Shown piece after piece: positions 25,004-34,147 of a stretch of 64,000 nucleotides of DNA (the stretch's first letter is position 1; each line of letters opens with the position of its first letter). Both the position numbers and the translations under genes were made by a program. The DNA lies in contig JACZWC010000002.1 in the NCBI GenBank assembly GCA_022572355.1, positions 62,001 to 126,000 on the forward strand. The letters are read 5' to 3'. The notes below the pieces were generated by a model. It ran no database searches. It had not been told where the DNA came from and worked only from the letters and a program-made list of their open reading frames with translations. This DNA is from Bacteroidota bacterium (lineage in GTDB: Bacteria; Bacteroidota; Bacteroidia; NORP154).

Positions 25004-25423
25004 ATGGATAACACTGGAAAGCATAGAACAACAGTCGCATTAAGATTTGCCGATATCGACGGCCTGGGACATGTAAACAACGCCAACTATCTAACTTATA
25101 TGGAGTCGGCGAGAATAAAGTATTTCAACGATGTAATTGGGGAGAGTATTGATTGGAGCAAGAACGGAATCATCCTGGCACAAGCTTCTATAAATTTCAA
25201 GGCACCCGTAGAAATAACGGATGAAGAAGTGATTGTTCATACCTGGTGCAGCAATATAGGTACAAAGAGCTTTGAACTCTCCTACTCAATTGTCAATGGC
25301 AAATCACAGGCGATAGCTGCGGAGGGCGCCACGACCATGGTCTGCTTCGATTATGTTGAAAAGAGAACCATGGAAATGCCAGAACTATGGAAGGAAAAAA
25401 TAAATTCATATGAAAATAGTTAG
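25004..25423 (+). CDS. Hotdog acyl-CoA thioesterase (4-hydroxybenzoyl-CoA thioesterase family)
   Basis: 139 residues. The catalytic loop RFADIDGLGHVNNANYLTYM contains the conserved Asp of the YbgC/4HBT family followed by GHVNN, and the rest follows the hotdog fold (ASINFKAPVEITDEEVIVH). Cytosolic hydrolase of acyl-CoA thioesters, with no indication of the preferred chain. It lies 36 bp after gldG; the spacer is a run of ATCA/AATT tetranucleotides. This gene commonly accompanies gldG-dnaN in related genomes. Full length. Confidence 0.9.
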   Translation: MDNTGKHRTTVALRFADIDGLGHVNNANYLTYMESARIKYFNDVIGESIDWSKNGIILAQASINFKAPVEITDEEVIVHTWCSNIGTKSFELSYSIVNGKSQAIAAEGATTMVCFDYVEKRTMEMPELWKEKINSYENS

Positions 25424-25445
25424 AAGTCGAGAATAATTATCGGTG

Positions 25446-26459
25446 ATGAAGAACAAACTTGTAATAATTGGAATCATACTTCTGGGCGGTGTTGCGCTAT
25501 ATCTGTATTTAGGAGAAGAGAAAGGGACATTGAAGAAGGAACTGATGGATTTTGCAGTGGAGGATACAGCGGCTATCGATAAAATTTTCCTTGCTGACAA
25601 AGCAGGCCATCGGATAATCCTGGATCGTATAAAAAATGGAGAATGGACGGTAAATAAAAACCATAAGGCACGATGGGACCTGGTCAATGTATTGTTAAAA
25701 ACCATCAAATTGATAGAGGTGCAAAGTCCTGTGTCGCACAGCGCACGTGACAATGTAGTCTCCCGCCTCTCAGCCAATGCTGTGAAAATTGAAATCTACC
25801 AAGGTGAGAGCGATCCAACTAAAGTCTATTACGTGGGCGGTCAAACTCAAAGTGCATTCGGCACCTATATGCTGCTGGAAGGTTCCACCGAGCCCTATAT
25901 TATGCATATAAGCCACTTTCACGGTTATCTCACAACCAGATATAATACGAAACTCATTGAGTGGCGTGACAAAACTGTGATGAATTATGAATTCAAGGAT
26001 ATCGCTTCAATCAAGATCGAATATCCACAGGAAGAGGGATTATCATTTGAAATTAAAAATATAGGTAATTGGAAATATGAATTGCGGGATCTGACTAGCG
26101 GCAAAATTGTTCTGGAATACGACACCACCAATTTGACTGTTTACCTCACTAGCTTTAAGAACATTCAGTTCGAAAGCTTCTTGAGCAATTACACAATGGC
26201 CGAGGTAGATTCAATATTGTTGGTACCACCTACGCATATAATGGAGTGCAGAGATTTGTCCGGGAATACCACCACAGTTAAAACGTACTTAAAAAAGGCA
26301 GATGATGAATTGCTTGACGAACATGGCAAGCGCATTCCATATGACCCTGATCGGTTATTTGCTCAAATCAATGACAGCAAGGAACTCGTGACCATACAGT
26401 ATTTTGTTTTTGGACGTTTATTATTGGAATTAGACAACTTCCGGAATAGAGAGGAATAA
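25446..26459 (+). CDS. DUF4340 domain-containing membrane-anchored protein
   Basis: 337 residues. One N-terminal membrane helix (KLVIIGIILLGGVALYLYLG), then a soluble region with repeated 'IDKIFLADKAGHRIILDRIKNGEWTVN'-type and 'WRDKTVMNYEFKDIASIKIEY' segments, the pattern of DUF4340. In other bacteria DUF4340 proteins are found next to GldG-like ABC components, so a periplasmic accessory role with GldFG is plausible from position, but the thioesterase gene intervenes. GTG 25443 is directly in frame ahead; ATG 25446 is preferred. Followed by the dnaN promoter. Confidence 0.82.
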   Translation: MKNKLVIIGIILLGGVALYLYLGEEKGTLKKELMDFAVEDTAAIDKIFLADKAGHRIILDRIKNGEWTVNKNHKARWDLVNVLLKTIKLIEVQSPVSHSARDNVVSRLSANAVKIEIYQGESDPTKVYYVGGQTQSAFGTYMLLEGSTEPYIMHISHFHGYLTTRYNTKLIEWRDKTVMNYEFKDIASIKIEYPQEEGLSFEIKNIGNWKYELRDLTSGKIVLEYDTTNLTVYLTSFKNIQFESFLSNYTMAEVDSILLVPPTHIMECRDLSGNTTTVKTYLKKADDELLDEHGKRIPYDPDRLFAQINDSKELVTIQYFVFGRLLLELDNFRNREE

Positions 26460-26467
26460 ATATTGAT

Positions 26468-26502
26468 TTTGCTCTTTTAATACTTTCAAAAAATTATCTT
26501 TG
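26468..26502 (+). promoter_or_regulatory. dnaN promoter
   Basis: TTTG at 26468-26471 and TATCTTTG at 26495-26502, spacer 23 bp, an exact match to both elements of the Bacteroidetes sigma-ABfr promoter. Transcription should start near 26509, 34 bp before the dnaN ATG. Confidence 0.75.
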
Positions 26503-26542
26503 CATCTCAATCCCGATACATTAACCATTAATCAATTCATAA

Positions 26543-27676
26543 ATGAAATTTATCGTATCCAGCTCAGAGTTATCCAAACAACTTCAAAGCATAAGTGGCG
26601 TATTAAATACAAACAATACACTGCCAATACTCGACGACTTCCTCTTTGAAGTCAACAAAAATTCTCTTGTAGTATCCGCATCAGACCTTGAGACTACCGT
26701 TTCCTGTTCAGTGGATATTGAATCAAAAGATGAGGGCAGCATAGCAGTTCCTGCAAGGCTCCTTTTGGATACGTTAAAAACTTTTCCTGAGCAGCCTCTT
26801 ACTTTTCTGATGGATACTGAAAATTTGGGAATTGAGATAAGTTCTGATTACGGTAAATATAAATTAACGGGGCATAATAGCGATGAATTTCCTAAGATTC
26901 CAGTCATCGAGGGAGGAAATTCACTTGAAATGGACTCTGCGGTTTTAATCAGGGCTTTGAGCAAGACACTGTTCGCTACTGGAAATGATGAGCTAAGGCC
27001 GGTAATGAATGGTGTTCTTGTGGAACTTTCATCTGACGGTATGACTTTTGTAGCTACTGACGCCCATAAGCTTGTAAAGTATCAAAGAACTGATGCAAAA
27101 GCTGATTCCACTGCCTCATTTATTATTCCTAAAAAACCATTGAACCTGTTGAAGAATATTATGCCTGAAGAAGGTGATGACTTTAAAATAAAAATTGAAT
27201 ACAACGAGTCTAACACATTCTTCTCCTTCAAAAACATCAATTTAATTTGTCGCTTGATTGACGGCAAGTACCCCAACTATGATGCAGTAATTCCAAAAGA
27301 AAACCCGAATAAGCTCCATGTTGACAGGGCGGCATTTTTAAATTGTATCAAAAGGGTATCCATCTTCGCGAACAAAACTACTCACCAGGTCAAACTGAAA
27401 GTTACTGGAAGCGAATTGCATGTTTCCGCTGAAGATCTTGACTTTGCGAATGAGGCTAACGAAAGAATAACTTGCAATTACGAGGGGGAGGATATTGAAA
27501 TCGGTTTTAACTCCAGGTTTCTTATAGAGATGCTTGCCAATCTCGATACAGAGGAAGTGCTATTGGAAATGTCGGCACCCAATAAGGCTGGCATACTCTC
27601 CGAAGTAAAGGGCGACTCCAAGGAGGATGGAGAAGACCTGTTGATGCTTGTGATGCCTGTGATGCTCAATAACTAA
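26543..27676 (+). CDS. dnaN: DNA polymerase III sliding clamp (beta subunit)
   Basis: 377 residues with the three repeated clamp domains. Landmarks are MKFIVSSSELSKQLQSISGVL at the start, LPILDDFLFEV, the central LRPVMNGVLVEL followed by ATDAHKL, and a C-terminus ending LMLVMPVMLN, which forms the peptide-binding edge. The dimer encircles DNA and tethers the replicative polymerase. It has its own strong promoter. Not beside dnaA or oriC here; Bacteroidota frequently place dnaN after gldG, which fits. Confidence 0.97.
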   Translation: MKFIVSSSELSKQLQSISGVLNTNNTLPILDDFLFEVNKNSLVVSASDLETTVSCSVDIESKDEGSIAVPARLLLDTLKTFPEQPLTFLMDTENLGIEISSDYGKYKLTGHNSDEFPKIPVIEGGNSLEMDSAVLIRALSKTLFATGNDELRPVMNGVLVELSSDGMTFVATDAHKLVKYQRTDAKADSTASFIIPKKPLNLLKNIMPEEGDDFKIKIEYNESNTFFSFKNINLICRLIDGKYPNYDAVIPKENPNKLHVDRAAFLNCIKRVSIFANKTTHQVKLKVTGSELHVSAEDLDFANEANERITCNYEGEDIEIGFNSRFLIEMLANLDTEEVLLEMSAPNKAGILSEVKGDSKEDGEDLLMLVMPVMLNN

Positions 27677-27806
27677 TCTACGAGTTATTTCGCGATAATA
27701 ACACTGAGTTAGTAAGAGCCGACATAAATAGTTAACAAATTTTCGCGTCTCTCCATTTTTTTATACTTTCGCCTGTACTAATCGAGCAAATAAATCCTGA
27801 ATTGAT

Positions 27807-28703
27807 ATGAACAACAAAATAAATTTACTTCTGTATATTCCAGCAATACTATTTCTGATGGGATGTGGCGGGGAATTGCAAGATCTTGAAGACATTCCAC
27901 AAGATGAAAAAAAGATTACTGAGAACACAACATTGTTCAGTGTAGATGACAAAATATTCTACATCCCCAGTCCGGTGCAAACATCTTTACTAATGAAAAA
28001 AATAGCTACACCATATAGTAAAGACCTATTGAATGACGTTGCCAATGTGGGAGCTTATACTACTTCCTTCAAGCAAGCTGTGAATATTGGCATATATGGA
28101 GCTGACCTTGGTTACATAACAGCCAATAATAAAAATCAGGAGGCAATATCACATTTGAGTGCTGTTAAGAGGCTATCGGATGAGCTTGGAGTATCATCAG
28201 CCTTTGACTTTAGTGAATTGGAAAAATTTGGAAGTAACGCCGGAAATGAGCAGGAGATGCTGACCATTATCACCCATGCTTATAAGAGTTGCGAGGAATT
28301 TCTCAAACAAGATGAAAGACACGATATTGCAGGCCTGATAATGGCTGGTGCTCTGATAGAAAGCCTCTTTTTTGCTGTGAGTTATGTAAATACTGATGAT
28401 AACCAGGATGTGATAAACCGAATTGGCGAGCAATCCAGTACGCTGGACAATATTATTCTTGTTTTGAATCCTCATTATAGCAAAACCGATAATCTTGAAT
28501 TATCCGAGTTTGTGGATCAACTTGTGAATCTACAGAGTGAATTTGGCCATATTAGAACTGACTATTCTTTTGTTGAATCTACAGTGGACGCTGCCAACAA
28601 GCTTTGTACAATCAATTGCAAGAGCTCAATAACTATTAAGCCGGCAATGGTGAAGAATATTACTAAAAAAATAAAAGACATACGAAATTCTGTAACGTCA
28701 TAG
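27807..28703 (+). CDS. Exported lipoprotein of unknown function
   Basis: 298 residues. A lipobox (LFLMGC, Cys20) follows a short hydrophobic leader, so the mature protein is lipid-anchored in the envelope. The rest is helical (NVGAYTTSFKQAVNIGIYGADLGYI, HAYKSCEEFLKQDE, LIMAGALIESLFFAV) with no motif I recognise. Similar helical lipoproteins are common in Bacteroidota, without known function. A weak promoter-like pair (TTTC at 27740, TACTTTCG at 27764-27771, 20-bp spacing) precedes it. It is followed by a second exported protein 79 bp downstream and may be co-transcribed. Confidence 0.8.
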   Translation: MNNKINLLLYIPAILFLMGCGGELQDLEDIPQDEKKITENTTLFSVDDKIFYIPSPVQTSLLMKKIATPYSKDLLNDVANVGAYTTSFKQAVNIGIYGADLGYITANNKNQEAISHLSAVKRLSDELGVSSAFDFSELEKFGSNAGNEQEMLTIITHAYKSCEEFLKQDERHDIAGLIMAGALIESLFFAVSYVNTDDNQDVINRIGEQSSTLDNIILVLNPHYSKTDNLELSEFVDQLVNLQSEFGHIRTDYSFVESTVDAANKLCTINCKSSITIKPAMVKNITKKIKDIRNSVTS

Positions 28704-28782
28704 AATGATAAAAAAAGCCATGACGAGGCCTTTGGCGATGGCACGCAGGCAGACATCTGACCATGAAATCAATTTTAAACAC

Positions 28783-29358
28783 ATGAAAATTAAAACAGTT
28801 GCAATTTTAATTGCAGGAGGACTATTTGTTTACAGCACAGGGTATTCTCAGTGTAAATCCAGCGAAGCAAACATCAAGAGGCCTTTTTTCGATGTGGAAG
28901 TAGAGTGTGCAAAAGCCCATTCTGAGCCATCATTTATATCAGATGCTCAGGATTATCGAGCTTTGCTAAGTGGAAATGAAAGCGCGGAGTTTATTGCTAC
29001 ATTTTTTAGCGGAAACAAATACAGAATATGCGCCTGTACAGATATAGGCGCTCCTTTATCATTCACTGTTTCAGATCATAAGGGTAACGTTCTCTTTACC
29101 AATAAAGATTATGAAAATGCTCCCTATTGGGATTTAGAATTCCCCGTAACGATTAATTGTAAGATATCTGTTTCGTTACCACCTGAAACTATAGAAGCAT
29201 CTGGCGGAGCGCCCGCAGAGGAAGAAGAGGCCCCAGAGGCGGAAACGGAGAGCGAAGAAGGGGAAGAAGCAGCTGAAGAAAAACCTAAAAAGGCTGTAGG
29301 ATTTGTTGAAAACACCAAGGTGTGTGCGGTGTTGGTAATAGGATATAAACAGGATTAA
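28783..29358 (+). CDS. Exported protein with Glu-rich tract, unknown function
   Basis: 191 residues from ATG 28783, chosen because it directly precedes a signal peptide (MKIKTVAILIAGGLFVYSTG, cleaved near YSQ); the frame is open to 28705. The mature part contains a compact beta-rich region with conserved-looking cysteines (FFSGNKYRICACTDIGAPLSFTV, and VTINCKIS) and then a disordered acidic stretch (PAEEEEAPEAETESEEGEE). It ends with a hydrophobic strand FVENTKVCAVLVIGYK. No family recognised. The acid tract interrupts what looks like a single domain. Terminated by a strong bidirectional hairpin. Confidence 0.78.
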   Translation: MKIKTVAILIAGGLFVYSTGYSQCKSSEANIKRPFFDVEVECAKAHSEPSFISDAQDYRALLSGNESAEFIATFFSGNKYRICACTDIGAPLSFTVSDHKGNVLFTNKDYENAPYWDLEFPVTINCKISVSLPPETIEASGGAPAEEEEAPEAETESEEGEEAAEEKPKKAVGFVENTKVCAVLVIGYKQD

Positions 29359-29387
29359 TAAAGATTCTTCTGGTCGATGAATATATT

Positions 29388-29417
29388 AAAGTCCTTCTAT
29401 TTTTTAGAAGGACTTTT
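29388..29417. terminator. Bidirectional intrinsic terminator
   Basis: The stem AAAGTCCTTCTA (29388-29399) pairs perfectly with TAGAAGGACTTT (29405-29416) around a short T loop, and is T-rich on both sides. It lies between convergent genes and its right arm contains the TAA of the MORN-like gene, so it serves both strands. Confidence 0.85.
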
Positions 29418-30183
29418 CTTTATTCAACTTGCCATTAATAAAAAGTTCTTCCTTGGTAAGCTTTCCTGATTTGTCGTAGGTTAACCACTTTCCTATTTTC
29501 AGGTAGTCCCATAAATTTTCACTGAACCCCATTTGCCCTTTCTTCTTAACCGCACCATCTTCAAAATACTCCACGCTATCGTACAGCTTTTTGGAGGGTT
29601 TTATTAAATGGAGCTGGGTTTGAAGTTGTCCGGATTTGTAATAAGTCTGCCTCATTACATAATAATCGAGACTTTTATTAAATTCTTCATAGTACTCCAT
29701 ATTCCCATTTGAATAATAATCCTCCCACTTAAAAGCTAATCCATCTTTGTAAATCACCTTCGACTTTACAGAACCATTCTGATAGAATTTCTCCACAACG
29801 CTCCTGATATTATCCTGTGCCTTGAAACCTCTTTCCAATTGCCCGTTGGGATAGAAGTTCTTATACATTTTCAGGTGCCCATCGATATAATACCCGCGGT
29901 GCAGCAATTGAGCATTTGGATAATAATCTTCGTACCATCCCCGCATCAATTTTTTCTTATATCCATAACGAATTGAATCTCCGCCGAGCTCATGGTTTAA
30001 ACTCTCATACATCTCAATTCCATAAACCGGATCTATCACTGACGCATAAAAAATGGAGTCATCCACTGAAACAACTTCATCTCCAAGGTCTATTACAAAT
30101 TCTTGCCCTAAACTCCATGTGGTGAAACATAGGACTCCGGCGGTTAGCAGAACCTGAGCCACCTTTTCGCAAGAGGATATCAT
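29404..30183 (-). CDS. Exported MORN/YwqK-like repeat protein
   Basis: 259 residues from ATG 30183, which gives an ATGA overlap with the gene upstream and a clean signal peptide (VAQVLLTAGVLCFTTWSLGQ); the frame is open to 30219. The body has at least five MORN-variant repeats: YYPNAQLLHRGYYIDG, FYPNGQLERGFKAQ, FYQNGSVKSKVIYKDG, YYSNGNMEYYEEF and YYKSGQLQTQL. These beta-hairpin repeats are of unclear function; annotation as 'YwqK antitoxin' in databases is by similarity only. It is the last gene of a five-gene minus-strand operon and may bind a partner in the periplasm. Confidence 0.85.
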   Translation of the reverse strand: MISSCEKVAQVLLTAGVLCFTTWSLGQEFVIDLGDEVVSVDDSIFYASVIDPVYGIEMYESLNHELGGDSIRYGYKKKLMRGWYEDYYPNAQLLHRGYYIDGHLKMYKNFYPNGQLERGFKAQDNIRSVVEKFYQNGSVKSKVIYKDGLAFKWEDYYSNGNMEYYEEFNKSLDYYVMRQTYYKSGQLQTQLHLIKPSKKLYDSVEYFEDGAVKKKGQMGFSENLWDYLKIGKWLTYDKSGKLTKEELFINGKLNKEKSF

Positions 30184-31163
30184 TCGTGCTCTCTGCCCTT
30201 TATCTTGCCTGTTCTCCACATGTCTTCCTCTTCCTGAAGACTTTTCTTGGCTTCCTTGCTCAGCACCTTGTCGCTAAGCCTCTTTAAATCTGGCTTCCCG
30301 GCATTAACCCATGCGGTGTACCAATAACTGCCTATAAAGTGTATTGAAGATCTGAGTCTGCGTTCCACTTGTCCGTTTAGCCTCCGATGATATTCCTCTG
30401 AGTATTCTCTCGAATACACTCTTACTGTCTTCTGCCCTCTTTGTTCAAAACTGTATTTTTTATCTTGGTCAAATTCAGAATTTAGTGTAGCCTCGAATAA
30501 CAACACCGAATCCAAGGCCGCAAAACTCGCTTCTACGATTTCCCAGGCCTGCGCCAACGGGTTTTCAATGTATACTGCCTTTCCCACAAAAAAATCGTAA
30601 TCATCCGAGAATAGTTCGGGTAATCTTGTTTCCCAAAAGGCATGTATGCCTCTCTGGTTGGTCATCTTGCCGTTATAATTTAGGGTTGTATGCAGGGGAA
30701 CATGGGCATCGGCAATATAATGTCCCAGATCGGCCGATAATCTGATCACTTTATCCAGGTCTTCATCGCGAAAAGCCTCTGACAACCATCCTGTTACCCT
30801 GGCTATATGCCACGGCACTATTCCATAGGCTTGCAGGGTATCCTCTGTATATTTACGAACCGCATCTTTCCAGTAGCGCGGCATAGAATCAAAGGGGCTC
30901 TCACCGTAATGATCAATGTCAATATAGTGCCTGGGCGCCTCAACACTACCGCTGGGGCCATATCTTCTCTTATCAGGCGCAACCGCATTTTCAGTAATGT
31001 ATTCAATGTGCGTTTTGTACACTTCGATCATTCCCGCCGGCAGCGTAAAAACAGCGAGCCGGTTGATTCTCTTATGTGCGAAAAAACCCCAGGAGTACAC
31101 TTGCAGGGTTCCAGCACCCAGAACAGCCAATAACAACAGAGACAGACAAGTCTTTTTACTCAC
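30180..31163 (-). CDS. Secreted zinc-dependent phospholipase C / S1-P1 nuclease-like protein
   Basis: 327 residues. Signal peptide to about residue 24, then mature Trp (SWGFFAHKRINRLA), which supplies the N-terminal Trp zinc ligand of the phospholipase C/P1-nuclease fold. Further ligands: HYIDIDHYG, LSADLGHYIADAHVPLH (the conserved HxxxDxHxPLH block) and GIHAFWETRLPE. All-helical trinuclear zinc hydrolase, exported. Substrate may be phospholipid or nucleic acid. It begins 1 bp after the ComB-like gene, and its end overlaps the MORN-like gene by 4 bp. Confidence 0.88.
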   Translation of the reverse strand: MSKKTCLSLLLLAVLGAGTLQVYSWGFFAHKRINRLAVFTLPAGMIEVYKTHIEYITENAVAPDKRRYGPSGSVEAPRHYIDIDHYGESPFDSMPRYWKDAVRKYTEDTLQAYGIVPWHIARVTGWLSEAFRDEDLDKVIRLSADLGHYIADAHVPLHTTLNYNGKMTNQRGIHAFWETRLPELFSDDYDFFVGKAVYIENPLAQAWEIVEASFAALDSVLLFEATLNSEFDQDKKYSFEQRGQKTVRVYSREYSEEYHRRLNGQVERRLRSSIHFIGSYWYTAWVNAGKPDLKRLSDKVLSKEAKKSLQEEEDMWRTGKIKGREHE

Positions 31164-31164
31164 A

Positions 31165-31887
31165 CTATTCGTTCATTTTAACAATGTTACCGTTCTCCAG
31201 CATCGGAATCACTGAAGTTGTATTGGGGGTTAGGCAATAGCGTACGTCTTCTTCAATGTTCATGGTTCTCAATCTATTGCGATGCGAAGTGTTTTCAAGA
31301 AACGCAAACATATTGTCTTTTGCTTTTGTGTACAATATTTCTGCTGCAATAGCAGAATCTGAAAGAGCTAACACCCTATTAGCAGCTTGTAACTGCGAAA
31401 CAACCGCTCCTGCAAAAAGTGTATCCTCCATATTGAATTTCTGTTTCCAGCCCGCACAAAGCAACACAATATCCCGCTCCTGATTCTCAAGCCAGCCAGA
31501 TACCGCATCCAAATTCAAAAAAGACCCAACTATTACCTGATGGGCCATTTGGGCTGCCGCCAATGCATAAGTTCCGTTGGAAGTAGTAAGAACAATCGTC
31601 TTTCCAGCAACATGTTCTCCGGCGAAGACCAAAGGGGAGTTTCCATATTCAAAACCCTCCACAATTTCACCATTTCTTTCGGCTCCTACTATGTAGCCCT
31701 TGTTTAAATAATCCCTGGCAACCCTTACGTCTACTACCGGTATTATCTTTTCAGCCCCATTGTGTAACGCAGTGCATATGGCAGAAGTTGCCCTGAGAAC
31801 ATCAATGACAACGATTATTGAATTCTCATCCGCATACGAAGAAATGAGTTGCGGGCTTAGGCATACGTTTAACTTCTGGCTACTCAA
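31165..31887 (-). CDS. ComB-like 2-phosphosulfolactate phosphatase family protein
   Basis: 240 residues. Conserved segments of the family: VVIDVLRATSAICTALHNGA (N-terminal, Asp and Arg of the Mg site), GAERNGEIVEGFEYGNSPL, and LTTSNGTYAL followed by LCAGWKQKFNMEDTLFAGAVV. In archaea ComB dephosphorylates phosphosulfolactate for coenzyme M; in Bacteroidota the substrate is not established. It lies 16 bp downstream of gcvT and 1 bp upstream of the phospholipase C gene on one transcript. No export signal. Confidence 0.85.
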   Translation of the reverse strand: MSSQKLNVCLSPQLISSYADENSIIVVIDVLRATSAICTALHNGAEKIIPVVDVRVARDYLNKGYIVGAERNGEIVEGFEYGNSPLVFAGEHVAGKTIVLTTSNGTYALAAAQMAHQVIVGSFLNLDAVSGWLENQERDIVLLCAGWKQKFNMEDTLFAGAVVSQLQAANRVLALSDSAIAAEILYTKAKDNMFAFLENTSHRNRLRTMNIEEDVRYCLTPNTTSVIPMLENGNIVKMNE

Positions 31888-31903
31888 TGAATTCCCTTAC
31901 GTA

Positions 31904-32989
31904 TTACTTAGATTTATAAAAAGGCAATTTTACAACTTTCGATCTGATAGCTTTCCCTCTTATCTCGATAAATATTTCTGTATCCGGTGTAGAAAAGTCA
32001 TTGTAAACATACCCTAAACCAATAGCGGTATTTAATGATGGGGACATGGTACCAGACGTCACTGCACCAATGTTTTCATTTTGCTCATTAAGAATAGGAT
32101 ATCCTTGTCTTGGAATACCCTTTTCCTTCAATTCAAACCCCACCAGCTTTTTATCAACACCGTTGAGTTTTTGATGTTCCAATGCCTTACAATTTACAAA
32201 CTCCTTCGAAAATTTGGTAATCCAACCCAAACCCGCTTCGATAGGTGATGTAGTATCATCAATATCATTCCCATACAAACAGAAGCCCATTTCCAGCCTT
32301 AAAGTATCCCTTGCCCCCAGCCCTACAGGTTTAATATTCATTGCCTCACCTTTTGAAAAAATTTGATTCCATATATCCTCAGCGTGTTGATTTTCTAAAT
32401 AGATCTCAAATCCGCCTGCTCCCGTATACCCGGTAGAGGACACCAACACGTTCTCGTGACCACAAAATACTCCTTTGTCAAAAGAGTAGTATTTCTGATT
32501 CACCAGGTCCATTTCTGTCAAACTCTCAATAACTTGTAACGCTTTTGGGCCTTGAACAGCCAACAGGGTGGTCTTGTCAGAAATATTATGCATTTCTACA
32601 CCCATTGTGTTGTGTTTAGAAATCCAATCCCAGTCTTTGTCGATATTAGACGCGTTTACCACCAACATATAAGTGTGCTCATCCAGCATATAAACCAGCA
32701 GGTCGTCCACTATACCTCCATCTTCATTTGGCATACAAGTGTACTGCACTTTCCCAGGAACCAGCTTAGATGCGTCATTGGATGTGACCATTTGTATCAA
32801 GTCCAAGGCATTATCTCCTTTGAGTATGAATTCTCCCATGTGGGAAACATCAAATACCCCTACTCCATTTCTAACGGCTTCATGCTCAAGCCTTATCCCA
32901 GAATATGACACAGGCATGTCATATCCAGCAAAGGGAACCATTTTAGCTCCAAGGCTTTCATGAATATCGTATAAAGCTGTCTTTTTCAT
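31904..32989 (-). CDS. gcvT: Glycine cleavage system T protein (aminomethyltransferase)
   Basis: 361 residues. Family motifs are seen throughout: [76 protein letters not shown] and SGTMSPSLN near the end. Catalyses release of ammonia and transfer of methylene to tetrahydrofolate in glycine cleavage. The ATG overlaps the stop of the upstream glycosyltransferase as TAATG. The other gcv genes are elsewhere. Full length and normal. Confidence 0.96.
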   Translation of the reverse strand: MKKTALYDIHESLGAKMVPFAGYDMPVSYSGIRLEHEAVRNGVGVFDVSHMGEFILKGDNALDLIQMVTSNDASKLVPGKVQYTCMPNEDGGIVDDLLVYMLDEHTYMLVVNASNIDKDWDWISKHNTMGVEMHNISDKTTLLAVQGPKALQVIESLTEMDLVNQKYYSFDKGVFCGHENVLVSSTGYTGAGGFEIYLENQHAEDIWNQIFSKGEAMNIKPVGLGARDTLRLEMGFCLYGNDIDDTTSPIEAGLGWITKFSKEFVNCKALEHQKLNGVDKKLVGFELKEKGIPRQGYPILNEQNENIGAVTSGTMSPSLNTAIGLGYVYNDFSTPDTEIFIEIRGKAIRSKVVKLPFYKSK

Positions 32990-34062
32990 TATTCAAACAA
33001 ACTTAGGAAATTATCCTTATTAGAGTTCACGGAATAGTCTTTTACAATTTTACTTCTGGTATGTAGCGAAAGTTTTTGCAATATCAACTTATCATCCAAT
33101 ATTAATTCTAGATTCTCTTTCCAGTCGGTAAGTGTGTTGCATATCAAACCATCTATCTTATCGTCAACCATCTGTGAGTTCTCAGCCATAGGGGAAACAA
33201 CTGCAGGGATTCCTAGCGCCATGTACTGCAAGGCCTTGAATCCACACTTTCCATTCGCCCATGTATCATTCGTCAGCGGCATGAGCCCTATATCGAACTG
33301 GAACAAATCATCTATTTCTGTCTCTCTGTTCCACTTGATAAATTTGAAAGAATTTAAGTTCAATTTTGGATCATGGTCTGAGATAACATGAAACTCGAAA
33401 TCATGCGTTTTTTCAAGCTCTTCTATAACTGGTACGATTTCAAATAAATATCTGATAGTAGAATGAGAACCGGTCCATCCTATAACAAACTTCTTTTCGG
33501 TGATGTTTGAATAGTCCTTTTTCCTGTCATGATAACCTGCGGTATCTATAGTTGTAGGATTGTATACCACGTTTGCATTGTATTGCTTAGCGTAATTACA
33601 CAGATAATGATTCCCACAAGAAACCTTGTATGACCACTTACAGACCCTCGATACATCAGAATATCTCTTTAGAAAGGAAAAAAACTTGTTAGACTCAGAA
33701 TAATTTGGAACCCAGATGGCGTCGTCGAAATCGAATATGAGTTTCTTCCTAAACACCTTTGCCACCATCCATTCCACGAAAGGAGGGCCTATGGGCGTCG
33801 CTTCCCGATGAACAAAGACAATATCATACTTGGATAGTGACAACAGGTTAATAAACCTCTTGCCAAAGCCTTTGATCATTCCCCAAATCTTAATGATCAG
33901 GAATCCTCGTTTGTATATTAATCCCCAGGTGCTCATATCCAAAAAGCTGCTAACATCATACTCTATACCGCGATCCGTTAAATAGCCAAAATATTGCTCA
34001 AATCTAAAGCGCTGGCTCGCCGCCTGCCCAGGAGGATACGGAGTTAGGAATAATACTTTCAT
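32989..34062 (-). CDS. Family 4-type glycosyltransferase
   Basis: 357 residues from ATG 34062 ([24 protein letters not shown]), which matches GT-B N-termini; the frame is open to 34101. GT-B features include [18 protein letters not shown] (the donor domain), [23 protein letters not shown] and [19 protein letters not shown] for nucleotide-sugar binding. Cytosolic or membrane-associated transferase likely in cell-surface polysaccharide synthesis; the polysaccharide epimerase gene lies divergently just upstream. First gene of the minus-strand operon leading to gcvT. Confidence 0.87.
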   Translation of the reverse strand: MKVLFLTPYPPGQAASQRFRFEQYFGYLTDRGIEYDVSSFLDMSTWGLIYKRGFLIIKIWGMIKGFGKRFINLLSLSKYDIVFVHREATPIGPPFVEWMVAKVFRKKLIFDFDDAIWVPNYSESNKFFSFLKRYSDVSRVCKWSYKVSCGNHYLCNYAKQYNANVVYNPTTIDTAGYHDRKKDYSNITEKKFVIGWTGSHSTIRYLFEIVPVIEELEKTHDFEFHVISDHDPKLNLNSFKFIKWNRETEIDDLFQFDIGLMPLTNDTWANGKCGFKALQYMALGIPAVVSPMAENSQMVDDKIDGLICNTLTDWKENLELILDDKLILQKLSLHTRSKIVKDYSVNSNKDNFLSLFE

Positions 34063-34147
34063 TAGAAACTGAGGAATGAGTACAAATATCTGTAATATCA
34101 AGCAATATTATCACAATTCTTATCTTTGATTTGAACATGTCATAAAT

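Noticed and set aside
27677..27806. Strong promoter for the lipoprotein gene after dnaN.
   Set aside because: The TTTC/TACTTTCG pair has two mismatches; mentioned in the gene entry but not listed as a separate feature.
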